Positions 41,401-55,700 of a DNA stretch of 64,000 nt are shown in pieces (positions within the stretch are counted from its first letter, which is position 1; each line of letters starts with the position of its first letter). Source of the stretch: Icerya purchasi. Its lineage: Eukaryota; Arthropoda; Insecta; Hemiptera; Monophlebidae. Location: contig CM077116.1 in the NCBI GenBank assembly GCA_039619475.1, positions 36,157,183-36,221,182 of the forward strand, in the 5' to 3' direction. Under the pieces are notes generated by a model that saw nothing but the letters and a program-made list of their open reading frames with translations, had not been told where the DNA came from and did not search any database. The position numbers and the translations under genes are program-made.

Positions 41401-44400
41401 AATGTGATTAGCATCACATGTACGAGGAGGATCACAATCGTGGAGAGAACAATCAGGAGAAGGCGATAGAGCAAATCGAAAGCGAGAGGAAGGGAGGAGA
41501 GAATAGAGTAAAAGCTGTTATATTATTGTCTTCGCTACAGATAAGGCAGTGACGCGAAAAAAAACCAAAACAAAACAAAACGGGTATGATTTTATTTTAT
41601 AACAAGTATAAGGCTGAGGTCGATACGATGGACCAGATGGTTGGTCGGTACACGTGTCACCGACGCACAAACCGCTGGCCACTGTTTTTTTTTTCAATTT
41701 TGTTGATATATCTTGTAGCTTCGTACGTAATTTATTACGAGAATAATAAAATGATACGAAAAAGAAAAAAAAAAAAAACTCACGAAAGTAGCCGGTTTAT
41801 AAGACAGTCGAGTGAAGAGCTCGCTATGCCTTTAGTTGAAGATAGATCTCAAAATAGAAAAGTTATGCGGGATCAATCGTCGTTAGACAGGCAAGTTTTA
41901 CCTCCGACTGAGTTACCGGCTGGGTCTCAACTTGCATGAAACCCAACACAAGCCAGATAAAAGTGATTGGATCGTGTCATCTTGTTATAAACAAACAATA
42001 AAAAAAACGCAAAAAAACTAGAAAAAGCTGTGCTAATTGTGAAAAGGTAGTATAGAACATGCGATAATAGTTACAAAATGTAAAGAGTGTATGGAATAAG
42101 TAATGATCTATTTTTTTCAATATATACGTATAAATAAATAAATTTTACAGCATAATAATTTATTATTATTTCTGTATTTATTATTTGAACACATTTGTTT
42201 AAGTGTACATATATTCACGACAATGAGACATTTTTTACACTTAATTAAACAATTATACAGAATTGTTTAATTAAGTGTAAAAAATTTATCATTGTCGTTA
42301 TTATTACTTATTTATTAATTATTTGTACAATGGATAATTTAATAGCATGATATCTACGTAATAACAATGAAATTCCATTAAAATCATGTGTTTTTTCGCG
42401 ACGGTACCGGTTACCCGGGTGTGTCCAGCTGTTGTTTTTTTCAAAATTAAAATTTTCATTGTTAAAAATTGAAACGAATTTTTTTGACATCACCATTCGA
42501 TAGAAAAAAGGTCAAATCACGAGGATCCAGAATGATTTGTAAAAATATTGAGTAGGTCATAAAAAATTTTCACAAAATGTTCACATAAAGAAGATGAAAA
42601 TTTTGAATTATGAAATAACTGAGACACTGTTCGTTGTATGTGCAATGGAAAGTTTAAGTTTCAAAAGATTCAAATTTAAATTCAAATTATATAGTTATTT
42701 ATAGACGCTCGACTTCTAGACCGTTTTCCTCTCCTATACATTACAATTCAGATATTTACAGATAATTTTACAGTATTTGAACGAAAAGTTACGTATCTTT
42801 TACAAATTTATACACTTTAGAAATCAAAACAAAAAATAATTACAAATAATTCTTCAATACGTAAACTGAAAATCATATATCTCTTGGAATAGGTTTTTAT
42901 AGCTTTTAAGAATCTCGAACTTTATCGAAGTCATATTCGTAAGGCAAACAAATTCTTTTCGTAAAAGTTTAATTAGTTCCGGGCGTGACACCATTACTGT
43001 AATTTAAACTAAATTTAGCATTTTTTCAGACATATTTTTTTAAAATAATTTATATATTTAAATGATCGCAATTCCGAAATCAGTATAGAATAAAAATTAA
43101 TAAATACGTTTGAACTAGACGAAGTAGACAAATCAATAAAGAACCATCTCATCGGATAACAACCTGGTGTTACTGATAAACTGATAGGCAAGGCCGGTGA
43201 ACAACTCTGCATTCATTCTATTCTCAATTAGGTCAGTGCGTAAAATTCTTCGGTACAAGAATGAACATACTCGAATAAATTTATTCGATTAATTCGTCGA
43301 ATATTAGCCCCATTTTGCTCTTCGAAGTTGAAGGAAAAAATTTAATTTCGTAATTTTCGCACCTGCTACTTAGCGAAATAATACCCAGCAGCAAAAGTAA
43401 CATTCTATATTTGAAATTGTCAGTCAACAATAACCGGTTACGTAAAACCGTCCGTGTATAGAGCAGTATAGTGACTAATAAATTCGGTATTTCTTTGGGT
43501 TACTGATCCGGAACTGAATATCGCAAGTTCGACAACTTCGAACTCATATGGATCATCCGGTGTTTACGTAACAGTTCACTCAAAAATCAGAAATAATCTG
43601 CACTAGTTTTCGACGCATCGTTAACCAGTGCGTTCCGTTAGACTGCATGTGTTAGAAGCAGAGAAAGAAATTGCAAAATAGCTAATGTGAAAGTATAAAG
43701 ACAGTTGTGTCTACATAAAAAACGATAAGGAATAAAGAACGTGTTTTTCTCTAATTCTGTCGTTATCATCTATTTCACTTTTCTAGCTGATCTGGCACAT
43801 TTTTGCCCAGAAATTTATTCCGTATTATGAAACGTGAAAGGGGACAGACGGTCTATTCATTTCGGTTCAAGGTGTATACAGTTTAGCTTCTATAGCGGAA
43901 CCATGTGAACTGTATCTGTACATGTTGCACTGGTTCGACTAGTGATGTGCGATTTCGAAATGCTTTTACGATCGAAACAATCGACAATCGTCAAAAAAAT
44001 AATCGAATGATTTTCATTCGAATGATTATGGTGAGAATTCGAATGAATTATTCGAATAAAAACCGAAACTATCTGAACGCAAAACGGATGAAGTATTCGT
44101 TAAACATCGACTAGATTCTTCCGAGAGAAATAACATTTCGAATGATTGTTGTGAATACGAATGAATTATTCGAATAAAATAACATTTCGAATGCAACTAC
44201 GGAACAATCGAATGCATTCGAAGTCATCGAACAATCGAAAATAATTCGAATGAAACATTTCGAAGCTGCCGCCGATCACTAGGTTCGACTTGTATGCGTC
44301 AAAATTGTGGATATGTATAACTAACTATACATAAAGTTATATATCATTAGCTTCGCTGTAGAATATCTGCGCATACGTATTCCAGACCTACTCATCACTA

Positions 44401-47400
44401 GTGCAGAGCTACTATAGCTAAGCAACGATTTTCAAATGAGTGCCAATTTTTCTTAATAGTGTGCGAATTTGAATTTACGAACCGTGGGAGAGTCAAATTT
44501 TTGCTCGATCTTCAAAAAAGAAATGGTGAAAAAGTTTGTTTTGACTTTCTAGCGAATTTGAAATTCGATTAAAGTTTCGTTGTTATTCAGTAATTTAATG
44601 TGCGTTTTTCCAGCTATCAGCAGAGATTCGTTATCAGAAATTTCCAACGAAACTGCGGTAACTACGGAATCCGTTAAGTATCCCGATACTTTTTCGTCCA
44701 GGAAATCGTTTAACCAGCGCATACTGCATATGTATTTGAAGCGTTAAAAAAAGGCAAACAAGGAAACATCTCATTTGAAGAATGTACACCGTCGTAACGA
44801 TTATAACAAGTTTCTGCTTCGCTGGTTATATTACTCTTGATACAACGCTCGTACTCGTATTAGTGCATTGATAAAATACGAAAATGCCTATTTGACGTAG
44901 TTATACAAAGTTTTCACAGAATTATAAGAACGTGTACTAATGAGGATAACAATGACATCAATCCATCCGTAATTACGTAAATTATACTTTATAGCAAAAT
45001 TTTAGTAAAAAATATATTAAAAATACTTTTGATGCTTTTTTAAAGTTTGTTATAAACAATTTTTAAGTCTTTATCGTAAAAATCATGGACGGTATGAGCA
45101 AAAAGATAGCTGCAGCGAAGTATCAAGACTTGTGCTACACTTGAAAGGTAATCTTTTTTGAAGATACACACTTTTTCTTTTCCGTCAGTCATTTATATCG
45201 GTTCCTTCATGTCTTGACCGAGTCAACGTTTAACTGATTTTATACGACCGCAATTACCTTCTTTCACAAACATACATGTATGTAGCAGGGAGGGGGGTCA
45301 AATTTGAAATTTTTATACATTTTTTTTAAAACAAAACAGTAGGATCGCTCTATGTTATCATATCATATTGTTATTTATTACATTAAATAATACAATCTTA
45401 TTTCATTTTTTGCTTATATCTTCATACAGTAACATTATTATAATAATATGTATATTAAGAACGTAAATTACCTTATTGGCAAGTTATTTACAATTTCTTC
45501 GCAATCCAGTTTTACCGCCAGCTCACGGTGACGCTCATAAAAGTAAGTCCAGTAACTCTTTCATCGTCTGTTCTATTTCTACATATTATGTAGGTTTTTA
45601 ACCTCTTTAGAGTGGAAAAACATCTGTCTGTGGTAACAGTGGACACTGGAAGTGCGCTAATACGATAAAAAGCTTCGTTATCAAAGGGAAAAACTGTTCA
45701 TCGGAATGATCAATAGTTTCTACTGTAGTGGCAGAGATTTTCGCGTTGAAAATTTCCAGTGATTGTGTTCTGATCTCATATTCGCTCAGAAATATCGTGC
45801 CTTCATTTTCACCGAAAAATGTTTGTGCCACCTTTTTCAACCTTCGGCCTACTGGTGTATGGTATACAATCAGTATATGATATACCTATTGAGAAATAGG
45901 CTTGGACATTCTTTTTTACGTAAATAACCTAAATACAGGGTGCAGCAGCATAACTTCCTTTTTTAAAATGCGCCATTTTGTTATCTACTAAATTTTTCTA
46001 CAGAAACAATAACAGAAAATCGAAATAACATACTCTAGATCCCATTGGTAATATGTATGCTTCTTCCTTTGCAGTTTTATTTCGATTTTCTGTTATTATT
46101 TCTGTAGAAAAATTTAGTAGAAAAAAAGTGGCACATTTTAAAAAAGGTAAGTTATGCTGCCGCACCCTATAAAAACATCCACTATTCGAATTTTTGCGTG
46201 AGCTAAGGAAGAGGTTCAAACGCCCAAAACCCTCTTTTTATGTACGTTGATACCTTCTTTTCGTTTTAAAATTTTAAACAAATATTCTCATCAAATCTAT
46301 TTAAACTCAGGAGGATATTTAAAGAATATACATTATGCAGATAATGAAAAACAAATTATTAAACTTTTCTTTTACTTAGTTTGGACTGTTCCGTTTTTCC
46401 CGCTGAAAAATTCTTGAAAAACAAAAAAGTAATAAAAACGTTCAGAGTTTTTTAAAAAAATAAAACTGTATTGTTATTTTTTTACGAATTCCTTCGTTCT
46501 CTCTGTCGGTAGGTTCTATTTTCTCTTGGTCCTTCTCAGAGTACCTAGATACCCGGACGTAATAGAAATAAAATTCGTATATTGCAATAAATGTAATAGT
46601 TAAAGATTTGTACATTGTCGCGATTTTATCTAAAATAAGTAGAATTCAATACATATGTACATCATAAAAATAATATTTAAAAAATTCACAAAAAAATATC
46701 ACACTCTTAATTATTCTGGAAAATAGTGGCGGTGTATAAAATTCACTAAGTTCCAGGAAAAGGATTACTTCAATTTCAATTGAAGTGTGTATAGATTTAA
46801 TAAATAAATATTGCAGAAAAAAAGTGATTTTAAAAAATGAACACTACTATCAGCAATGTGAGAACTCGCGCAGACCTGTTAAAATTCTAATTTGCGAGTT
46901 TTTTATTCACCTGTTTATTCTTTTCATAAAGTACAGAAGCGTCTAGGCACATTACAAAATTCTAATATTTTCAAGTTGGTGGAATGTGGACTGTAACAAA
47001 GCAATAGCGTTAAGACGATTACGTCTGAAAACCTTCAACAAATACCCAAATATGAGAAACTACTTAAAATTCAAAGAACAGCAGGCTAGAGTAAAAAAAG
47101 ATCATTAAAGAAATAAAGAAACTAGCCTGGAAAGACTATTGCAATATGATAAACACCAACTTAAGCACAAAAGATCTGTTAAGGTTTTTTAACCAGAGTT
47201 GTCGGATAAATTTGTGGACTGGCTAGATAGAGAAATTACGTAGTCAGAATTAATCAAAAGTCTAGATCATCGGAAAAATTCCTCTGCGGGGGCAAATGGA
47301 ATTCACCTACATTTAAATGGAAAACCCTATAGGGCTATCCGGATAGTCGAAGTAAACAATATGTTATTAAGAATAAATCACTAGACACAGGATATATCTC

Positions 47401-50400
47401 AGATACTTGGAAAGAATATTAAATTTGTCCGATCTTGAAACCCGGTAAAAACAAAAGTGATCATAATTCATACGGGCCCATATTATGTATAGGTAAAACG
47501 ATGAAAAATATTATAAAATACAGAATAGAATGGTGGGCCAACCGCTTCGGAATTGTATCCAAGGACTAATAGGGGTTTTAAAAATCCATAGATACCGAGA
47601 ATGCCCTAACAGTCTTAATAAACGGCCTTCAAATAAGTCTAAAAACTGGTATTCCATTTATTGATCTCAATTCGACATATGGATAGTGTGCAATACCCTA
47701 GTCGAAATACTTATCAAGTTAGGAATTTCCAAAAAAATTTTTGCTTACCGGATACATAGCTATTTTCATAATAGAAAATTGACTGTTCTATCAGGAGGGA
47801 GACCTATGGTAAACTCGGGAAGGAGATTGCCTCAGAGGGGGTCTACTCAGCCCATGTCTGTACGCTCTATATACAAAGGATATCGAAAAAAATGCAAAGG
47901 CCGAAATATCAAAATCATTCAGTATGCAGAGATAACTTGGTGATATACTCATCGGTAGGTTCTCTAAAAACGGCAACGATCAGAATAGTGGTGGCACTGA
48001 ATAAATTAACATCAATGTTAAACAAGCTTCGCATTCAGATTAATACCGAAAAAACGCAAATAGTGACCAGGGGAAGTCCGTACGGCCATATCCGTTAGTA
48101 AGAATAGGTAATAAAACCGTGACCTTCAAAAACTCAACCGAGTATTTAGGAGTCAAGTTGAACTCAAAATTGTCTTGGAAAGATGAACTCCAAAATATAT
48201 CTAAAAAATTTAAAAAAGGTCTCAACGTATTAACGGGAAGAAAATGGAAGGCTCATCCATATTTGCTCCTAATAGTATACAAAGTAATAATACTGACTCG
48301 CATAGAATACGCAGCCCCACTGTTAAATTTAAGCAATACAAAAATTAAAAAACCGCAAATTGCTCAAAACCGAGCCCTTCGGCTCTGCCTAGGGTCTATG
48401 AAATCTGCACCAGCTCACGTAGTCAATGCTGAATGCGCAAAACCTCCGGTTAAATTTCTTCTTAAACATTATACGGACAAATTTTACATAAAAAACTAAA
48501 GCGTATCGCTTTTATCCAATAAAAATAAACAGATGACACTTATCTTAGGCAGCTTATAAAATCGGGATTACTGCAGGTTTACCACAACTCCTCTAATACA
48601 TACTAGTTTTAACAACTACTCTGATTTTAATAGATTCACAAAAACATTAAACCAGCGCCATATTGGATGGATTTTTAGGAATCGTTTTGCTGCCTACAAA
48701 TTGAATGAAATACTAGAAAAATTTGTCAAAACTAACCGACCAATTTCAAATCGCAACAGTTTGATAATGAATGACATGAAAATCTCGTTTCAATGATTAC
48801 AAAATCTTCAATCTGGGGCAAAATAGATTCACAACAGCTTTTTATTATCCCAGCCGAGAGTTTTTTTAAATCTTTCGGTTGTCGTATGCTGGATCTTCTT
48901 TTACAATGGAATTATTTGCTACATTAAAAAGCCTAGAATATTCTAGAAGGTTTGTCGGTCGAAAAATATTAATTCTAACGGACTCTATCTAGCCGTATTG
49001 CATAAACTATCACACGGAATTGGCAAGAAAATGTCAAATACCGAATGGCTTATAAGAAGACTGGTATTTAATTTACAACAGGCAGGAACGAAAGAAGTAC
49101 TAAAGCGGATTCCGGCGCACTGCGGTATTCAAGGAAATGAAATAATTTGCAAGAACCGCAGTAGGCAGAAAAATTGTCCAAAAATTAAATTGGTGGGATT
49201 TATTACCGGTAATTAGAGAACACACTATAACAGAGCGGAACGCCGAGTACCAACAGAGTAGTAATCAAAAAGGGAAAGACTACTCAAGAATACAAAAGTA
49301 TATCGCAAGGGTCCCTTGGTTTAAAGGGGTGAACAACTTTCGAAGAGACTTAATAGTACTGGTAACTAGATTGAGAACAGGACATAACAAGACACCCGCC
49401 CACTTGGTAAAAATTGATTTTATCAGTGATAGTATATGCAATAGTTGTAGAACAGAGGGTGGTACAATAGATCATTTTATTTGGCAATGTAAAGTTTTCG
49501 TACGGGGTAGGGAAAAACTTAGAACAGAACTTCTATGTCATATACCTTTCCAATTTCAGTAACACAGATAGTGGTAGATCCAACGTCGAATTTATCTTCA
49601 CTACTATACCAATTTATAAAGTACCATGTTTTATAAAATACCCTATATAAAGGGTGAAGGAAAAGAAAAAACTGGCTACATGGCTAAAGCTAAGCCAAAA
49701 AAAAATAATAAAAAATTGTATGTTTTTTTAAAATTTTTTATTACAAATCCGCGCTTCTGTCTTTCGGTGCGTCCATTTCGGACCGCCTAGCTGTTTAGTT
49801 TTATAGCTTCGTTTTCCTGTTGTTGGGTTAATGCTACTGGCGTGCCCACAAAAAAAAAAAAAAAAAAAGAAAGAAATAATTAGTTTACGCAGAATATTTG
49901 TTTTCATTACTAAATGTTTTACTAGAAAATAATTTATAGTCATCTACGGACACGAACGAAAGCTGCCTACGTTGTTCTGGATTACCTTCGATAGCTGAAC
50001 TATTATGATTAATTCGATATAAAGATGCTTTTTTTGTTCTTAAAGCGTAATAATCAGTTACACGGAACAACAGCGGGAGACAAAAAACAACAACTGCATT
50101 ATAAGGATTTGTAAAAACCGGATCACAAAGCTGTTGTTTTGAAAAGCAGACAGTTCAAGATATTTTTTCACATTTTCATTGACATCTTTCAAAAAGTTAT
50201 TAGTAAACAGCGAGAATGATCTTTCAGCTACTTCAGGATAGCTTGTAAATAATCCGTATAAATTTTCATAGTTGTTTTTACTATTATTACACACGTATTC
50301 AGTTTCGACTCGAAACAGAGATGATTTATCGCTAACGAACGGCATTTCGCGCGAACCACTGTTTCCTGTCAATACCGAATTCGAAACCGTTCGAGATCAC

Positions 50401-52753
50401 TGATGAACTTGATTACTTGATTAAAAGTGGTTTAGTACTTGTTTATTTATTTTTTCTAACTATCTAGGACGAGTTTTTTTATTCATTTTCTTCTTTTTTT
50501 TTTTGTACTAATTGACATTAAAGATAGAATTCATTTTAAATAATCCGTACGCCATTCTAAATTAGGATATTTATGGATTCCTAGTTTTGTCGTTACAATT
50601 CAGTTACCTATTATATAGTTACGCTAAAAACCGAAGGTTCTTTCAATTTTGCTAAAGCCGATTTGTAACAATATTTAAACGCCTGCTTTTCACCTAGCTC
50701 AACACAGTACTTACTGAGCTTTTAGTTTGTTCGACTCCTGCACCTTTCAATCTGGCCAACACAGGATTCCAATTTTTATGTAATCTAAAGCGTTCCTCTC
50801 TATTAAAGTTTTTATTTCTAATTTCTGTTTCAATCGCTCCGCTAATTAACATTATACCTGATCATCTGTAGCTAAGATTGATCAGGTATAAAGTTAATTA
50901 GGAGAGCGATTGAAATAGAAAAAGAAATAAAAACTTTAATAGAGAGGAACGCTTTAGATTACATAAATATTGGAAGCTTGCGACTGGTCAAATTAAAAAC
51001 ATTAAACAAACGGCAGTAGGAAATACCTGGCGTTTACACAAATCGATCACAGCTGATTGAATTGTTACAAATTTTGTTATTTATACTTCATCATCTGAGT
51101 CGTATCGCTTGACTTCGAGCATCGTGACTGCCTATTTGTACACTAGCAGTACAGAATAGGCAGCGTTCATGGCAATTGCTATACGCAGCGCGAGTGTACG
51201 CACGCAAGACCACACCCGGAACTGATCGCAGTCGCTTGTTACTTAGTGCCTTTCAAATTCCGTGCCAGTTATGTTTTAGTTCTAATGACAGAGCGATGCT
51301 ATCTGAACGGTTAACAAATGTGAATTACGACGTGGTTTTAATGAAAAATTTTAATAATTCAGTTCAAACAAACAGCGAGAGTTTTAAATGATTCGTAATC
51401 TAAAAAGCTATCTTTTCTTCTTATTCCGCTTAATACGGAGGAAGATAATGCTTCTCCAAACCGCTCTTTGCTCGACACATTTTCATTATTAATTTAGATT
51501 CCATCTGACTTATTCGATTTTATTCCGGTGTGTTTTTCATCGGCTTCTCTGCTCTTTTAACCAGCGAGCATCGCTTTACTTCTTTTATAATGAGTTTGAA
51601 TTTCGAAGCGGAAAGTATTACCGTATTTTTCCCGTTTAAAAATACACCCTGGCGCACGTAGAGTTTAGAAATGTTAAAATCTCACGTTTATGCGAGGAAA
51701 TTCGATTATTCCGTTTTGGCCCAAGTGAGCTTTTACACAAAGAAATGTGTAAAATCAAAATGATTAAGATTATACTACTATAGAAAAAACTCTACATGGT
51801 GCAGACGGCCGAATAGTGAAACTGAAAAAGAAGAATTTTAAAAGAACCGAGAAGAAATCTCGCATCAGGATATGTTGATAAATAACGACTGCCACAAAAA
51901 GTCTAATTATAGGTAATCACGACTTGTTTTTTAAAACTAAAATAACGGCGTTCGTTTAGTGGTCGTCAGAAAAACATGTTTGCCCTCTGATGTAAAGGAC
52001 GTGTGCTTTGCGCAGATAAAGTGGGCTTTTCGAGAGCGTCAAAACATTTTTTTGCTCGTTTTTTTTTTTTCAAATTCAGATTATAAAACTGGAAAAAAGT
52101 TTTTTATAGATTACGAAAGTCAAAAAGCTACACGCAAGAATTTCTATTCCTTTTCGCCTATGGTTTCTTACACTTAAACGCTCTACAATAGTATCTGCTA
52201 TTTGTCGCCTTTGCTTCAATCATAGTCTCCTTCCCGCGTCATTATTTCGCTTTTCATCTGCATCTACTCCATTTTGTCCGAGTCGTAGAAAATTCCAGTC
52301 GGACGCTGATGACGTTATGTCTGCGTTCAATCATCTTTACTTTTTAATGTTTACTCCCAAGAAGTATTCGTTGAAATTTTACTAACGCACGAATTGAAAA
52401 AGAAATAACAGACAAAATTAGATGCGCAGATGACACACAGTCCTTGCAGCCGAATATCATTGCGGGATCTTCAAATGCTACTAAATCAGACCAGCAAAGT
52501 CGTCAAGGAATATGACTTATCTAATCACAATATCAGCAAGACAAAATTTATAATAGTGAATAGGGAAAGAATTAATAAACAGTTGATGCTAGCGAGTGAA
52601 AATATAAAAAGAGCACATTTCATAAACGAAAACCCGGATGAATAACTAAAAACACTTACTGCCCTGGCAAAAGATACTCGCGGTAATTGGAACGAAGCGC
52701 TAAAACATCGAAAGATTTCAATATCCTCTTAAAACTGAAAATTCCCTGAGATC

Positions 52754-52785
<32 letters not shown>

Positions 52786-55700
52786 GTCAAGATTGCTGTA
52801 TATGTGTGTCAGTGAAATCTTGACTTTGAGAACAGCGATGATGAATAAAATCGCAATGTTCAAAGTGCGGCGTTACCGTTGTGCGTTAAAAATCCCATGG
52901 AATGGTAAAACACGGAACACGGAAGCTCTGAAATGCATGACGGAGAAGCGTGAACTATTAAAAACAATCAAACGAAAGAAAATGGAGTATTTAGTTGTCA
53001 TATATTTAAATATAGACTTTTGCAAATAATCACTTATGGTCGAATGAACCGGAAGGGAAGCTCAGTCGCGGTTTTTCAGTACAAGAAAATTGACCAGTAG
53101 GGAAGAAACTTCTTTACTCATCAAAAGATCAAAAGAAATGGAGACATGCTATCGAAATGGCAATCGCCTGAGGTTCCCTGGAATATGGCACCTGAATAGG
53201 AACGAGAAATTGCACGCAGCAAGATTAATGGAGGAATTTATGTGAAAACAAAAGCGCCTACTATTGCCGTTGGACACTAGATCTCGTTAATAAAACTTCA
53301 GTAAGAATTTCGTTAGTGTTTAAATTAGCTTCAGTATTAATACCATTTTCATTTTTCTAAATTTAGTTTTAAAATTTACCGGCAAATTTCAGTATTGCAA
53401 TTTATCTTATTTAACAATTCGTTCTAGTTGTATCTTGAAGGTTCCACTAAGTATGGATTATCCCGAGGTATTTTGCACGAGTTAAATACTTCTTACTGAT
53501 AAGAAATATTTTCTAATTATTGAATCATATCGTAACGAAAAAACCTGACGTCAAAAAAAATAACACTTGCTCATAAATTGCATACAATTTCTCGTCGGAT
53601 CATTCTTATGATCCCCATGCTCATTATATCATTTATATCTGATAAAATTGTACACATGGGTTAGCCCCCGGAGATAAAGCCCGAAATCAAACTGATTATA
53701 TTCTTGTGAACCAGCGATACAAACGTGTCGTGAAAAAGTGCCATACATACCCGGGGATTGTGTAATACGGAGCATGTGTTGTTACTCCTGGCCAAATGCC
53801 ATATAGGTTTGAAAAGCCGAAAGGAGAAATTGAAGAAAAGCCACAGATAGAAACGAGAATAATTTGTTTTAAAAAATCGGGAAATACGAGAGAAATTTCA
53901 GGCTGAATTAACAAGATAAAACGAGACCGAGTCGCACGAAAATAAAAATATCGATGAAATGTGGTCTGCATGGAAGTACAAAGTTATTACAGCTGCCAGA
54001 GATGCGATACCGGTTAAAGGAAAAAGTAATGCATAATCCTTGGATGACGGAAGAAATACTAAAAGGAGAAAGCTTAAAAATAGATTTGGACCCGAATATG
54101 TTACATTGAATAAGAACATACAGCAGAAATTTGCAAAGGAGAAAACTAATATGATAGGAAATGTCAAGAAATCGAAGAACTTGACGCAAAATATAGCGAC
54201 AGCGAGCTACACGCTAAAATTAAACAAATGATGCAGGTGCACAAGAAAAAGAGGAATAGCAACTCATACATACGCAATAAAGACGGAAACTATCGTATGA
54301 ATAAAAAAAAACGGAAGAAGTTTGGCTAGAGCATGTGAAGGAACTCGATACTACAAGATCCTTCCAAATCGACTAGATAACAAAAGAAGCTGCCTCAAAG
54401 GTAGAAATGTGGGAACTGAGAAACGCGATCAAAAGAGGTAGAAACCACAAAGCCGCAGGTTAAGATCAGCTGTCAGTAGACTAAATAAAACACATCATGC
54501 CACAATATGAGAAAGAACTACTGCAGATTATCAATAAAATATATACGAAGAAGGCGAACTACCTGTAGATTTCAAAGATGTAAATTTCATACCGATACCA
54601 AAGAAAAGCTCCTCCCAAGTATGCTTTGAATACAACCATCGCATTGATGAGCCACTCGCTGAAACTTCTATTGGCAATAATTAACGGCAGAACTGAACGG
54701 AAAATTGATGAAAACCTAAGCGAAACACAATATGGATTCGTCCTAAAAAGAGGAACCAGAGATGCCATTGCGCTTCTGAAAACAATTATACAAAGAGCCC
54801 TGAATGCAAATAGAGATATCGTCGCGTGTTCCATTGACTATGAAAAATCTTTCGATGGCGTAAAACGTGAAACATTGATCAAGATACTGAAGAAATACAA
54901 TATGGATGACAAAGATTTGTAGGTAACAAATAATTTATACTGGAAACAGTGCACAAATATCAAGATGGGCGCGGAATACTCTAATGGGAAGTGCAGTATA
55001 AAAGGGGAGTAAGACAAGGATGCCCACTCTCTCCGCGGTTATTTAACATCTACGCAGATGAAATAACAAAAGAGGCACAAATCGAATGGAGATCAATGGA
55101 CAAAGAATCAATGAAATAAGCTATGCGGACGATAAGGTAGTTATAGCTAAAACGGAAGCTTAAATGCAGAAAATGGTATATAGAATAAATTGCGCGGGAC
55201 TGAAATTTGGAATGAAAATCAATGCGAAAAAAACGAAAATCATGAAATTCTCGAAAACCAATGACAAAAAAGCAGAAATCACGATAGACAATGAAAAAAT
55301 CGAGAATGTCACCGAGTTTAGATATTTAGATGCTCTCATAAGTGAGGACGGAAGAGACTAAAAGAAATCAGAATCGGTATGGTAAAGAAAGCCTTTAATA
55401 ACCTTATCAACGTTTTAAAAAACCAAACCTTGAGCATAGACTTACAGAAGAAAATAATGAGATGCTACGTGTGGACAGTACTAAAATATTCGTGTGAAAC
55501 CTGGACAATGAATGCGGATATTGAAAGAAGGTTGAACGCCTTCGAAATGTGGTGTTATCGAAGATTATTAAAAATACCTTGGACTGACTTTTCAGCAAAA
55601 CGTATCAGTCTTAGTAAAAGTGAATGAAGAAAACAAAACGATAGTTGAAAATATCAAGCACCGGAAGCTGAAATACATAGCACATAAAATCCGGGAAGAC

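Larger units (their letters stand above)
40339..42436 (+). mobile_element. piggyBac-like transposon, inactive, split by a LINE
   Basis: The left end is TTAA (40335-40338) followed by CCCTTATGCGGACAC. The right end, near 42436, carries an imperfect inverted match (GGACAC and ACCCGGG.TACCGG-type motifs). The transposase pieces lie between, broken by stops and by a LINE fragment at 41176-41565. A 37-bp-arm palindrome sits in the 3' non-coding part. No clean right TTAA was found. Confidence 0.75.
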
